A stretch of DNA of 64,000 nucleotides, taken from NCBI RefSeq assembly GCF_958979055.1, contig NC_084892.1, positions 23,462,001 to 23,526,000 on the forward strand, in the 5' to 3' direction. The stretch's first letter is position 1; each line of letters starts with the position of its first letter. The stretch is from Alnus glutinosa. Its lineage: Eukaryota > Streptophyta > Magnoliopsida > Fagales > Betulaceae. The notes under the pieces are model-generated. The model made no database searches and was not told the DNA's origin. It saw nothing but the letters and a program-made list of their open reading frames with translations. Below, in pieces: positions 22,960 through 35,106 of this stretch. The position numbers and the translations under genes were made by a program.

Positions 22960-23362
22960 CATACTTTTCGCCTCGGTAGAATACCCTCGGATCAAACTTC
23001 TCGGATTATACTTTCTTCTCGGTATATCACCTCGGATCTAACTTTTCGCCTCGGTAAAACACCTCGGATCTAACTTTCCCCTCGGTATATCACCTCGGAT
23101 CTAACTTTTCACCTCGGTAAAACACCTCGGATCTAACTTTTCGCCTCGGTAAAACACCTCGGATCTAACTTTCCCCTCGGTATATCACCTCGGATCTAAC
23201 TTTCCGCCTCGGTAAATCACCTCAGATCTAACTTTTCACCTCGGTAAAACACATCGGATCTAACTTTTCGCCTCGGTAAAACACCTCAGATCTAACTTTT
23301 CATCTCGGTAAAACACCTCGGATCTAACTTTTTACTTGTGTAGAACATCTCTGATCTAACTT
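22960..23362. repeat. 32 bp minisatellite, about 11 units
   Basis: The unit is CTCGGATCTAACTTTTCGCC followed by TCGGTAAAACAC. GATCTAAC occurs 11 times. Units alternate between a TAAAACAC and a TATATCAC ending, which suggests higher-order duplication. The array ends next to the captured gene fragment. Confidence 0.88.
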
Positions 23363-23379
23363 TTCCTTGAGTCTTATTT

Positions 23380-24599
23380 TCTTTCCTTCTGGTCTGGATC
23401 CTGGTTTGAACCAGTAGCCTCTTGAATCCCCCTAAGCTGAATAGATTCATCACAGGTTGTGTTCCCTGCTGCAATGTTTATATTTGCCATCAACTTCTCT
23501 GTAAACCCATTTTCTGCCAAAAGCGCCTCCTCTATTGCCATCTGAAATTCACACGGCTTGCAGCCATTCAATTCGGACTGCTCTTGGAACCTGTCTACAT
23601 AATCCATGAATGAAAAAATCATCCCACGTTTGACCCATGCATAATCCCGTTGATTCTCATTTCCTGAGTACCCGTAAAACATTACACAAGCCGCATCAGG
23701 TATGCAAGACCTCAAAACCAATTCAGGCGCTTGTCTCATTGGATCAATTACAATGGCAGGCCAATGAGGCTCCTTCTTCCCCGGCTTTGCCCACACTATG
23801 TCACCCGAATAGAAGTCCTCCGGCCCATACAACCCGTGTTTCCTCTCACCATTCTCCAAAAACTCAACCTGTTCCTCGATTTCCTCAACCGGGCACTTCT
23901 CGTCTTCCCCCAGCTGCTCATTCAGCGATGTCAGTGTGCTCCGTGAGCTCAAATACTTCCTAACATTATTGCAATTCCTAAACTCCAGATACGTTTCTTC
24001 TTCCCCCACCTCTTCTTCACATAATGTCACATATTTCCTCCACTTGAATCCAGTTTTCTCGTCGTTCCGATCTTTTTTCAAACCGGTTTTTGGCGTTCTA
24101 AAGCTAAATTTATCTTTTTGCATTCAGCATCCTCATTAAAACTATAATCACGCAAGCTAGTTTTGCTGTCTTTCCTCCAATTCTCAATAACTGAATCGTT
24201 AAACTGTGAAGGAAGTACCTGGACTCGGCCCCGAGACGTTCTCACCAGCGGCGGCCGCGGAACCTCCGCCGCTGCAACTGCACGATCACTCTTTGCCTTA
24301 GCTCTCGTCGAATCACGGCCCTTCGTTTTCGACTCGACCTCGCCGGGGGAGCACGACAATTCGGTACACCACGAGGCAGCGAAGCCCTTCTCGGAGTTGA
24401 GAATCCCTCAGAAGCTCACGGGGATTATGCCGGCGGCGACTTTGCCGAGAAGATTGAGAGGGTAATATCCATTCTTGGTGTTGGTCTTCCTCTTCTTCCG
24501 AGACACGGCCGAGTTGTCATCATCCTCACCCGCCGAATCGCCGAGTTTGCTCCGTTTCAGACTCGGCATTTGGGATTTCAAATTCCACTTGATTATCAT
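23380..24599 (-). pseudogene. Captured fragment of an ATX3/4/5-type histone H3 methyltransferase gene (N-terminus and PWWP domain)
   Basis: Translated on the minus strand it follows the N-terminal region of plant ATX4/ATX5-like SET-domain H3K4 methyltransferases. It starts with a MIIK...SQMPSLKR-type N-terminus at 24599 and a basic SRKKRKT stretch. It then passes through PPLVRTSRGRVQVLPS to a PWWP domain (about 23480-23790) with FYSGDIVWAK and HWPAIVIDP. It stops soon after an EATGSNQD motif, so the PHD fingers, SET and post-SET domains are absent. An in-frame TGA lies at 24408-24410, and a one-base loss in an A-run near 24115 shifts the frame, so it is dead as a protein. Coding sequence runs without a visible intron for about 1.2 kb; if the parent gene has introns here, the capture came from spliced RNA. 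It lies in the sense orientation of the retroelement. Family assignment is by recall of the protein, not by search. Confidence 0.85.
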
Positions 24600-25163
24600 T
24601 GTGTCTCCATGTGCCGATCTGCCTTAGTTGATGGCAGATCTACATGCCTTCCTGCATATCTGCAGTGGTGAATCTTGGGCATCGGATCCCTTCTCCGGCG
24701 CTAGTGGTTCTGATCTGGCTTCAGATTTCGGCGGGTTGCGATCAAAGCCCGGTTGTCTACTTGAATCATCTGGAGACGAGCTTGATCTCCTACCATCAAT
24801 CACCAACTGACTCGGCACCACCGGCAGCAAGACCAGATCGTGATGTTCTCTGGCGGCAGAAGGGGAAAAGCCGACTAGCCGAGGGGTCCTCCGTTCATCA
24901 GGGAAGAAACCATAGCCGGACTGGGTTGGACATACCCGTCGGTTTTTTTTTTTTTGATTTGTTTTTCAGAAACAAATCGACCCATCGTCACCGAACAAAT
25001 TCTGAATTTGTGCGAACACGAATTTGAGACTGTACACCCGTGTAACACATCTGTATATTTTCAGCACCGATTTGGTGTTACCAGATTCCGATCTAAGATT
25101 CCAAACTTGATTTGATCACGCAGTCACCCTTGTGGATTTTTTTTTCGCAAGAACGATTTGTCA
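24600..25163 (-). other. Leader region of the LTR element upstream of the captured gene
   Basis: Sequence next to the captured ATG may include 5' UTR of the donor gene (24600-24950, GC-rich, no clear product). From 25011 it is identical to 1223-1396. Block duplication starts at 25011, inside this leader. Confidence 0.5.
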
Positions 25164-25182
25164 TTCCCACAAACGGCGCCAA
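25164..25182 (-). other. Primer-binding site
   Basis: The minus strand reads TGGCGCCGTTTGTGGGAA a few bases inside the LTR end. This form is typical of Tat/Ogre/Athila-type gypsy elements. Confidence 0.8.
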
Positions 25183-25184
25183 AC

Positions 25185-25774
25185 TGTTGGTACAGTTTCT
25201 GGTACGGTGACGTGTTGCCTTGTGATTCGTTGCCTTCCTTGATGTTCGCTCCCCTCGTAATCTGCAAAATAATAAACGGCTCGTCGGACTATGAGGGTGC
25301 CGACCGGACCCCCACTCCGATGCCTAAGTCAGTTCAAACTAATTTTCTGGAAGAATATATGTAATCTCAAAAGCTCAGAGAATCTGCTTGTTTCTTAAAT
25401 ACCTGACGCCGTAGTCTTATTTATAGACTCACAGTTCACAGTTATAAAACCGCTAGAGTGCTTGGAGCATAATCTAATTAGGAGTCTGAGTCCTAGATCA
25501 CATAGTCTTGAGTCTTATCTTCATAGAATTCAAATTGGGTAGTAGAGTCCAAACTGGATAGGACACTACCCCTTTAGCTAATGTCATTCTATTAGGTACC
25601 TTATCCCATATTTGATGGGATAGAAGCCTATTTGATATATTCTGAATATCCGTCTTTTTGGAGATAACGAATGGTCTTGTACTTGGGTCTGATCTGGCCG
25701 GGCCAACCTGATGGGCTTGGCCCCCGATACTACCTTAGGCCCACGTGTCTTTGGAGCTGATTATTTCTCCAACA
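25185..25774 (-). repeat. LTR (5' LTR in element orientation)
   Basis: This 590 bp LTR is identical to 1397-1986. In minus orientation a TATAAATAAGAC promoter-like element lies near 25420. Confidence 0.88.
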
Positions 25775-27327
25775 ACAAATACTTAGTTCAAACTATTTAA
25801 AATACTTGCAATGTGGGCTTTTGCCGTATTGAGCTCATCCAAAGTACCGTCGTCTCGGATTTTTCTCTGTCCATGAAGTCCTTAGATATGTTTTCATACC
25901 AGAATAGCATTCTCGCGACTCTTCACTGTCATTTCTCGAGGATGACCAATTCGACGACATCTAAATCAACAGACAAATGATTTCAAATTAACAAATAAAG
26001 AATGTGATTCCCGTAGAATGTATATATGTCTAAATAACCCAAAATTAACGGTTCGCATTTCATATGATGAAACAATAAGCTGATGTTATACTACACACGA
26101 GCCGGTAGAATCGAAAATGCATGAGAAATTAAATTATCAAGAACATTCATGAAAAGTAAAAACAAATACATGAGTAAATCTCAACCAATTTCCTTTGTTT
26201 GAGAGGACTACACTACGTGAAAGTTATTGATTGACGTTGCCTTCGTTTATGCATGCTTACAATATTGTTTCCTTTTCCATGGGCGATTCGGAATAGATTC
26301 CTTAGAATCATCCTCTTCCCACGTCACTTTTTCCCTTCCCACAATTCTACCGTCACAACCATTCTCTCACCCATTCATTAAAGTCACAATACACGTCTCC
26401 ACACCCATCTTCTTGGTGATTTTGTGAGTGTCGGCTTCCGAATTTAAATCAGATGAAGATATGAATATAAAATTATATAAGTTAATTTAACCTGGTTCAT
26501 TAATTTGTTTAAATGTATTAAATTTTTTAATCTTAATTTGTTAATTTTGTATTATATTTGTTGGTCGTATAACAAATTATCAGTCCAAAATGTCTTCTAT
26601 TGTTTTAAGTGGTGTCAAAGCATAAGTATAAAACTATAAGTCAAACATAATTAAACTGACCCATCTCATATAAGATGCATACAAAAACGAAACCTGAACT
26701 TAAAAGTATTTCAAATACTTTTGAAATGCTATTATGTTTGGGTTACATCATTTCTAGTGATGCAAGAAGTTCTTTTTATGTCACTTTAAAAATATTGTAG
26801 CTTTTAAAATCACAATTTAATTTGTGATAGATAACTATTAGATTTTGAATCAATAATAATTTTTAAAAATTCTCATAATTTTGTAAGAGACACAAAAAAG
26901 CCTTATAGTGTTCAACAAATTTGTTGAGCACCCTAGCATTGTAACTTAACAATGCATTAAAGAAAAACTTAATAAAAAAAAAATCATATAATTAGCTTTC
27001 TTTCTTAAGAACCGTGAAGCAAATAATTAAAATAAAGAGTTGGATGTAGGTATTTAAAAATTTGAATAGTTAAAATAATAATAATTAAAATATATATGAT
27101 ATTTAAAAATAAAAAATAAAAAATTACTGCCACGAAGGCAAGTATGAAAGGAATGATCTATACACAAATGCACGTATAACGGTATAAGCAAATAGAGTAA
27201 AGACGTTTGGCTGTGTTTGGCAATGAATATGCCATGCCAAGGTAGTAGACAGCCATTTTTTATCTCTTTTTTATTTTTTTATTTATTTTTTATTTTTTAC
27301 TTTTTACATTTTTAAAAAACAATCAAT

Positions 27328-27390
<63 letters not shown>

Positions 27391-27678
27391 CATTTTATAT
27401 TATATCAATAAATTTTTTATTATTATTTGAATAAAAATTTTACTAAAATATAATTTTTTTTTTTACTTTTCTATACAAAACTTTTTATATTATATCACAT
27501 TTATCACTTTTTATTGACTCAAAAAAATAATAACCCACTATCCCTTTTTATTGACTCTAAAATATACACTACCCGGCAAATCACTTGCCAAACTTACTCA
27601 TAAGTACTGAACCACGATCGATAAAAAGTCGATGTCACATCTACAAATTCAAAATCACTGGCGTATATTTTTTACTTT
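25775..27678. other. AT-rich intergenic sequence (block B copy)
   Basis: Same content as 1987-3890, including the (AT)n tract at about 27333-27387 with identical length. No gene is recognised. Confidence 0.55.
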
Positions 27679-27982
27679 GGGAAATGCTGGTGTTCCCATC
27701 AGCATCCCACCCCCATCCGACTACACCCTAAATGATTTTTTTTTTGGGAAATGCTTGTGTTCCCACTAGCATCCCACCCCATCCCACCACCCCTAAGTGC
27801 AAAAATCTGAAAATGAATTTATTAAATAAAAAAAAAAACCAATTACTTAGGATTGATGGGACGGGGGTGAGATGCCGGTGAAAACACTAATATTTTCCTT
27901 TTTTTTTTTTTTATTTAATAATTTCATTTTCAGTTTTTTCACTTAGGGTGTGGGGATGCTGGTGGGAACACCCGTATTTCCC
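27679..27982. mobile_element. MITE with ~30 bp terminal inverted repeats (block B)
   Basis: Identical to the element at 3891-4194, with the same nested second left end at 27746. Confidence 0.75.
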
Positions 27983-28235
27983 TTTTAACTTTTTCAATTA
28001 CATGAAACAACATTAGCTAATGCCTCCTGCACAACGGTTGCTCAAGAAATAAGAAACATAGAGTGAGTCCACACGTGGAGTTCATGCGGTGGAACCCACG
28101 ATGTGAGCCTCAACCACGTCTCTTGTCTCAACAGCTTTACCTACCTATACAACGGAGTCTTCCCTAATGACATATACATCTCCAAATCATCGGGAGAAAA
28201 ATGGCGGAAAAACAAAAAAATCGCCATGTAAGTTT

Positions 28236-30134
28236 CTACGCTTTGAACCGCAAACGCCGCCGATGAGTCGAGGACGACGAAGAGGAAGGGCTACTTACTG
28301 AGTCCGTCGTCCCAAAGAACAAATCCGATAGGTGATTCCCCACATCTTCAGGGGCAAATCTGACATATAACCCCACGTTCCTCTCTCCTCCAACGGTAGG
28401 CCTATGCTTCTCGTAAAATTCCCTGTAAACCGTCACAACCTTTCTCGCTATGGACACCTTGATTTCGTCTCGGAGTTTTGGGTCCGATACGATGACTGAA
28501 CTCTGCTTCCGACACGCTTCCTCGAAACTCAAATTAAATTTTCTGAATATCTCCTTCGCTTCCGCCGGCGAAATCACGGCCGACGGATTCTGCGGCAGTG
28601 ACGCCACTACCTTGCCCCACGCCAACCTCTCGTAATTCGTGGCGAACTGTCTCGCTTTCGCTTCGTGCCTCGTGATCCATTCCTCTCCGAGAAGGTACTG
28701 AAGGTTCGACGTACGGACCTTGGAGACCACGTGTTGAAGATTGTTGGTTAGGAATATGTATGAGAGCGATACGTCTTTGTAATGCTCGGCGTTGCGGTCA
28801 AGCTTACACAGAAGCACGAGGATTAGCCAAGCCATGCGCATGGAAATCGCCGGTGCCTGAGAGTCATCGGACTGTGGAATATCGAAGTAAGATTCCGGCA
28901 GCGACGATCTCTGCGGCGGAGGGCACTCGGCGAAAATATCTTCGAGGACGTTGCTGTAATCGGCGAGCATCGAGAGGTAGTTCATCGCGTCGAGCGTCAG
29001 TGGGTGAACCCCGCCGCCGCGGGCGAGCGACTTGGAGTACGAGTTCTTCTGGATCGTTGACTCGAAGTCAGATACCATTGCGCGCACTGACTCGGTGATC
29101 CCGATCAGCGATGTGAGGGCTTGGGATCGGACTGTGGCGGTGGATTCGAGCGCGAAGATGGACTCGATCTCGAGCCAGTTCTCGGAAATGGCGGTGTACA
29201 TGTCGAGCACGCGAAAGATTTTTTCGGGAGATTTCGGAGATTTGCTTTTGGCAACGACTTCGGGGAATCCGAACAGAAGAGTAGCGCCTTCTTTGGAGAT
29301 CTCGGCAAAGCAAGACTCTCTGATAGAGTCGGAGGCAGCAAAGACGTGGTCGCAGAGAATTCTCTCCCCATGTAAGAGCGTTTTCAAGGAGATCTTCACT
29401 GCGCTCAACCAGCTCCTGATCTTCAGGTCCAGAACTTCCCAGTCCATCTTGTTAATATGAGAGGAACTCAGTTTCTCCACGCCTAGTCGGTAAATGCCTT
29501 CGTCGACTATAGATTTTCTGATGATTTTGTATATACTCAAGCACTCTTTGGCGTAGCCGGAGGAGATCATGCATTCGGCTATGGACCTCAAGTCCGCCAT
29601 GGCAATGGAAGATGCCTCCTCGACCTCGTCGATGGCATCACCGGCGGTCCGCACATCTTCGTCGTCCTCATAATCGGACGTGCTTGATCTGGTGGAGGCG
29701 CGTGAGGATCGGGCAGAGACGGACTCGGGGTCCAGGTGGGCCCGGTTCATGGAGAGGATTTGGTAGAACTCCTTCTGGAGCCTCTTCATGGCGATCTGCA
29801 TGAGGTTCTGGGCGCGGACGAGCTTCTCGGACGTGGAGTTCTCTGAGACCAAGGCGTGCATGGCCTTCTGGAGGGCGTTCACGCAGTTGATGAACTCCAT
29901 GGCCTCTTGTTTGCTCTCGTAGAAGAGGGACGTGACTTTGGCGTACGTGGAGCTCTCCGGGTCCCATTTCGTGACCAAGGCCGCGGCGGCCTCGATACTC
30001 TGGTCGATCATGAAGTCCGGGAAGATGCGCCGAGGGGTTGAGACGGAGGGTCCTGCAGGTGAGGAGTGGGGAGAGACGGAAAACGACGGCGTTCTGGAGT
30101 GAAAGAATATGCTCCTCATTCCTTTCCTCGGCAT
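28236..30134 (-). CDS. EXO70H-type exocyst complex subunit, copy 2
   Basis: The 632-residue protein is identical to copy 1, and the DNA around it looks identical for several kilobases on each side. Role, domain order and start choice are as for copy 1: exocyst vesicle tethering, Exo70 domain at about residues 245-610, ATG at 30134 rather than the upstream in-frame ATG at 30584. The reading frame is intact, so the gene could be expressed, but copies 1 and 2 cannot be told apart by sequence. If the block duplication is an assembly artefact, this and copy 1 are one gene. Confidence 0.92.
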   Translation of the reverse strand: MPRKGMRSIFFHSRTPSFSVSPHSSPAGPSVSTPRRIFPDFMIDQSIEAAAALVTKWDPESSTYAKVTSLFYESKQEAMEFINCVNALQKAMHALVSENSTSEKLVRAQNLMQIAMKRLQKEFYQILSMNRAHLDPESVSARSSRASTRSSTSDYEDDEDVRTAGDAIDEVEEASSIAMADLRSIAECMISSGYAKECLSIYKIIRKSIVDEGIYRLGVEKLSSSHINKMDWEVLDLKIRSWLSAVKISLKTLLHGERILCDHVFAASDSIRESCFAEISKEGATLLFGFPEVVAKSKSPKSPEKIFRVLDMYTAISENWLEIESIFALESTATVRSQALTSLIGITESVRAMVSDFESTIQKNSYSKSLARGGGVHPLTLDAMNYLSMLADYSNVLEDIFAECPPPQRSSLPESYFDIPQSDDSQAPAISMRMAWLILVLLCKLDRNAEHYKDVSLSYIFLTNNLQHVVSKVRTSNLQYLLGEEWITRHEAKARQFATNYERLAWGKVVASLPQNPSAVISPAEAKEIFRKFNLSFEEACRKQSSVIVSDPKLRDEIKVSIARKVVTVYREFYEKHRPTVGGERNVGLYVRFAPEDVGNHLSDLFFGTTDSVSSPSSSSSSTHRRRLRFKA

Positions 30135-30347
30135 TTTGAAGCTTTTAGAAGAAGCTCTGTTTGATTTTGGGCTCGTTGCTTTTGCTGGGTGGTGATAAAT
30201 ACACGCAAAGCTCCGTTTGTTTCTCAGGAAAAGATTTGGCTGGATGGGTGAAAAGGGAAACAGAGCTAAGCGTTTCAGTTTCAGATGGCAATATTCTTTA
30301 ATTTGGCCCGATTGTTTGGGCGTTTCCAGATTTGGACTGCGTGGGGG

Positions 30348-30360
30348 TTTATATATATAG
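30348..30360 (-). promoter_or_regulatory. Probable TATA box of EXO70H copy 2
   Basis: Same CTATATATATAAAC element and spacing as copy 1. Confidence 0.55.
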
Positions 30361-30587
30361 ACGAATGAAGGACGCCGGCCGTCGCCAAAAGAAATAAAGT
30401 GAAGCTTCGGATTTGAAAATTGGAAAAAGCACATGGAGATTGACTTTTTATCGTTCAAGAGTTGTGAGTCGCATACACCCACGTAAGCCGACTCTTTCGC
30501 GTTCCACGCGTCAGACTCGAAGCTTGGTTCCGTGCGTCTCAGATAAACGAAAAAAAAAGGATAAAATATAATAAACAAAAACATCGG

Positions 30588-32322
30588 GCACCGTTTGGAA
30601 ATGATTATACTAAAGGAAAATTAAAGGAAGCTGCAAATAAAATAAACTGAGACAATTTCGTCCTCCGAGAACTTTGATATTAATTTTCTAATCACCCCGC
30701 GTCAGCACATATACAACCAAATGGGAACGTCATGCTTTTATTTTTTATTTTTCTATATAATATTCCTTCTCCGGGTTGACCATTTATTTAGAGTCTCCAC
30801 GCTTTCGTTGAAAAGAAGCCAATCGATCGCAAGTTTTTAATCCTACTTATGGGCGTACGTAAGCGTAAATATCATGGAAAGGCTATCAAAGAATCAGGGA
30901 TGACGCAAACACAAATATTATTAGCGGCTCTTAACCTTTCCGATTGTTACTTTCAGGATAAGAAATCACGATCAACTTGCTTGTTTTCCAAGTTTCATTT
31001 GAGCTTCAAGTGAGTCTAAGATTCCGTTTAAGTTTATGATTTTTAAATCACAATGTGATTTGAAAATAGTGATTTTAAAAACTTAATTAAGTGTTTGATA
31101 AAATTGTAATTTTTTTAAAAATACAATTTTCAAACGGTTCATTTTTTTAAAATTTGGTTTAAAACCCTAATTTAGATGTTAGCGGTATAAATATATATAA
31201 AATATAAAATAAAATGGAGGAGGAGAAAGAGAGAGAGCATAAGTAAAAAGAGACGTATTAGTTATATCTTGACTAAATTGTATTATTTTCATTATATTGA
31301 ACTAATCAAGGAATAAAATAACTATACAAGAAAATAAAATAATGGGTTTATTTCCTTATAATAATATTTCTCTTATTTTGATAATTTATAATTTTTTTTA
31401 AACGATATAGTTTTAATTAAATTCATTTTCAAAGTTATATCCTAATTAACAATTGTTTAATTTATAGTATAACTTAATTAAAGTCAAATCCTAATTAACA
31501 ATTGTTTAATTTATAAAATAAGACCCACTTTGTTGGCATGTAAGCATACCGGCGAAAAAAATAACCTATACTTCATCGCACTCTAATTTATAATTAGACT
31601 GATGTGATAATATTGATCAATATATATATATATATATATTTTAAAAAAAAGGCTGATGAAATAAGATAGAGTGAGTGAAGGTGTACTATATGTATGTTAC
31701 TCCAGAAAACAGAATACAAGATGTCTTGCTCCACATGGTTATCTTATTATTTAAAAATCCTTAAGGAAAATTGTTAAAGTAGTCCTTGTCATCTACCATT
31801 TGAAGAAAATTGTTAGATGCACATGTGGATCTACGTTATAAACAAATCGCTAATTGATATGTGGTATAGTTAATGGCTCAACTTGTTCTTATTATTTAGT
31901 TGATTCTTGCTCTTCTTTACCTCTAAAAGGTCATACTATATATTGAGCATTACAAAGAGGAAGAAAAATATGTAGCCAATTAATACTGTTTGATTCAAAA
32001 AGATTGCCTCAATAATCTACTTCCATCCCATTTTGTATGTGAACCAAATAAGTGGGCGTGCGACGGACTTTTAATAATCGAATGCATGCATCGATGATAA
32101 TTCAAATAGCTAGCCACTTTCATGGGTCCTATTTGACGGCTTTTTATTCAGAGTTTAGCTGCCTATTTTCACTGACGAATAATAAATTAATTGACAAAAT
32201 CAGCCTTCGTTTATCTTTTAATAATGTGAACTTCAAAACATTTCCATCTCCTCAGACCATCATTTTCAAACTCCACATTTTTATTCCCATTTTTGGTCAA
32301 GTACAAGCAAGAAATGGAGCCA

Positions 32323-32362
<40 letters not shown>

Positions 32363-32702
32363 CGTGCACCTCTCAATTATCATATGTCTTCGTCATATCA
32401 TATGCTCTGTTGGCTTTCATTTTCTTGGCCTCCAGGAATTAATATATATACTTGAGAAATAAAATAATTAAACTTTTATTTTCCAAGTTTTACTTCTATG
32501 AACATTACCTTTTGTGCAGAGTAATACAATTCAATAGAACATTACAATACGATTGAGATGATGTAGCAGTAATAATCAACACTTATTATTATTGTTATTT
32601 TGTTACAAGTGTCGTTGATCCAGTGACTGATTTACACTATCACATAGCCCACATGATCATCAAGTTGTATAACAATCCTATCTCTTTTTGTAATAGGCAT
32701 AT
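30588..32702. other. AT-rich intergenic region upstream of EXO70H copy 2
   Basis: Matches 6800-8914. No gene is recognised; the 136-codon frame at 32052-32462 crosses an (AT)n microsatellite and is rejected. Confidence 0.55.
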
Positions 32703-35106
32703 TGTAATAACCCCGACCCCCTTTCGAGGGTAGAATAGTCTTTACCACCTATGAGAATGGATAACTAGACGGGATTAATAAACACATGATGTTATATATG
32801 AATTTTTAATTCTTGATATTAATTCATATTTCTTGATATTAAATAGCCACTCATATATTTTATTAAAACACCTACTTTTAAATTTAATAAATTTATATCA
32901 ATTTAAGTTCCACTTTTATAATTTATATTTATAAAAAAATATGAGGACCGGATTTTATATTTTTATGCAATTTTATTCCTATTAAAATACCTGTTTTTTT
33001 ATATAAAACCCTAGTAGCCAAAGAATAAAACCCTACTCCTATAAATACCCCCTCTTAGTCGTTACTCCGATCCCTTTCCTCACCTCACAAAATATTTTCC
33101 TACCAGCTGTCTCTTCATTGTTGCACGCAGGACCACTGCAGGTATATTTTGGTCTCTTTTCTTTTCTCTTCTATTTGTTTATTTTTCTCCTTCACATGAT
33201 GCAGCCGAGGCCCACACCTATTATCCTTCTTTGTTTTCTTTTTCTTTTTTTTCTCTCTCCTTTGTCTTCTCCAAATCCCAACGTCATATGTGTATTGTCT
33301 TCCTTTTCTTTGTTTTTTTTTTTTTTTCTCTTTCCCTATTCTTTCTTTTTTCTAATACCACCGAGAGGTATATAGATATATATATATATATATGTATATA
33401 TTTTTTTTATCTTCTCTTGTCTTAGCCAAACTCAATTCAGAATGGTTGGATTATGAAATCCTCTCACTTTTCAATTCAGCCAGAGGCTATTTTGGGGGAA
33501 ACGATAAATTGTTGTTTATTTTGTTTTGATTCTTTTCTTTTTACTTTTATGTACAGATTTGGGTTTGCCCTAAATTCTTTCACAAAGAGATGTATAGTCC
33601 AAAAAAATTTCTATTTTTGGTACAAAGTAGTTTAATGTAAACATTCAAATCTTCTTGTAAATTCCTTAAAAATCATGGATCATTTTTATAAATTATTTTA
33701 CTTAAGGGTATAGTTTGTGATATCGGAATTTATTAAACTCTATAATTATAAAAGAGAATATTTCTGATGACAATTACCTTTACTAATGTCGTTAAACATA
33801 TATCTAGAGAATCCATTCTCAGTAGGTTAGCAAGACAAATCCTAGTGGTGTTAGTGTGTAGTTTAGTGACTAGCACGAGGTATTGATTTATTTAAACCTG
33901 TACCAGGTGACTAGTTAGCAGTCGAGATAGTCCAGCGACTTATTTGCAATCAGAGAGGTAAGGGATCCTCTACCCATTTTCAAATTGTTTTATGTCATAT
34001 TACTTTATCTTTTTTTTAAAACATATTTGAAATTAATTGTTCTTGTTCTATATTTCAAATTATATTGATGCATGAAGGACTGTTATAAAAATAGTTTTGA
34101 GATGAAAATTGTCGGTATAAATGTTAATCTTGAAATCACTGTTTTAAAAGAAGCTTTGGTTATAAAGGATTTTCTAGTTATTCGTAAATTGTATAATTGG
34201 TTCCCGAGACGGGAAGTTACAGCTTTTTTGAAATTAATGAGAAAATGAGAGTAAAAACCCTCCCACACGTTGCCTCAAAAGTTATGAAAGGAATACGAAT
34301 AATTTGTGAGAATGAAATTTTTATAAATGAGGCACGTGTGTGGAGGAGACTATTATTTTGGCCCCAGAGATATTCACAGAGATTTACAGAGTTTAAGCTC
34401 GGTACCGTTGCTTGGATGGAAGCGCAACCGCTCAAGGACTTAGAGAGAGCAGATCCATCCCTATGTCATGCGAAGTGCACTTCAATTAATTAGCTGACGG
34501 GGTAGGGCCTGTGGCCACAGTTTACCTGCCTGAGGTCGCAGTAGACCGTGCAACCCTAGTACACAGGGCGTAATAGTGTACATGGGCCCTACATATGAGA
34601 AATTTATTTATCAACCAGTAATTTTATGTGTTAAGTAAAATGCCGAATTTTTATTTGTATTCTAGAAATTTAGATTTCAAGTGTATTTTAATAATTGTTT
34701 TAAAGAAAATGAAGTTAACTCAACCGTTTTATGGTTGAGGGTTACCTTACTGAGCATTTTTCGCTCACCCCTTATTTTATTTTGTTTTCAGGTTATGAGG
34801 AGAAAGACCTAGGCGGCCGGGATGGGATCTAGGCTAGCATTAGGACATTACATCTCAGTTACCTTAAAAAGTGCACTTGCACAATAAATTTTGTTTTTCT
34901 TTAGATTTTCAATTATTGAATCAAACATAATTGTTCATTTCGAAATAACTGTTTCCACATTTATTAAAACTCTGAGTTTTAAAATCTTTATTATTTTGTT
35001 ATTAAATTCAGCATATTAGCTAGTTTGTTGGCAGACCTTACGAGTCTTTGCAGTTTGGTGTATGAAAATGGACGAACCTAACCCTTAGCGGTTTGGGGGC
35101 GTTACA
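32703..35106. mobile_element. Solo LTR of a large-LTR gypsy-type retrotransposon (block B)
   Basis: The 2404 bp counterpart of 8915-11319, with the same CATAT flanks. Its first ~600 bp match block A exactly. Slippage changes and then substitutions start about 600-1000 bp in, so the A/B identity boundary falls inside this LTR. Confidence 0.82.

Larger units (their letters stand above)
18199..25774 (-). mobile_element. Non-autonomous LTR retrotransposon (Tat/gypsy-like, LARD-type) carrying a captured host gene fragment
   Basis: It is about 7.6 kb between two LTRs (18199-18837 and 25185-25774). Minus orientation is set by the primer-binding site inside the right LTR and the purine tract inside the left LTR. 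I find no gag, protease, reverse transcriptase, RNase H or integrase in the 6.3 kb interior. In transcript order the interior holds a leader, an ATX-type gene fragment, a 32 bp minisatellite, an AT-rich stretch, ~100 bp hairpin-bearing repeats, a ~16 bp repeat array, and short GC-rich motifs before the purine tract. The flanking bases (TTCAC left, ACAAA right) do not match, so the two LTRs may not come from one simple insertion. The LTRs differ by about a dozen substitutions plus a ~50 bp duplication in the left one. It would depend on another element's proteins to move. Confidence 0.85.

Noticed and set aside
22960..23362. Regular repeats considered as a CRISPR-like array
   Set aside because: There are no unique spacers; units are adjacent variants of one 32 bp minisatellite inside a plant retroelement.
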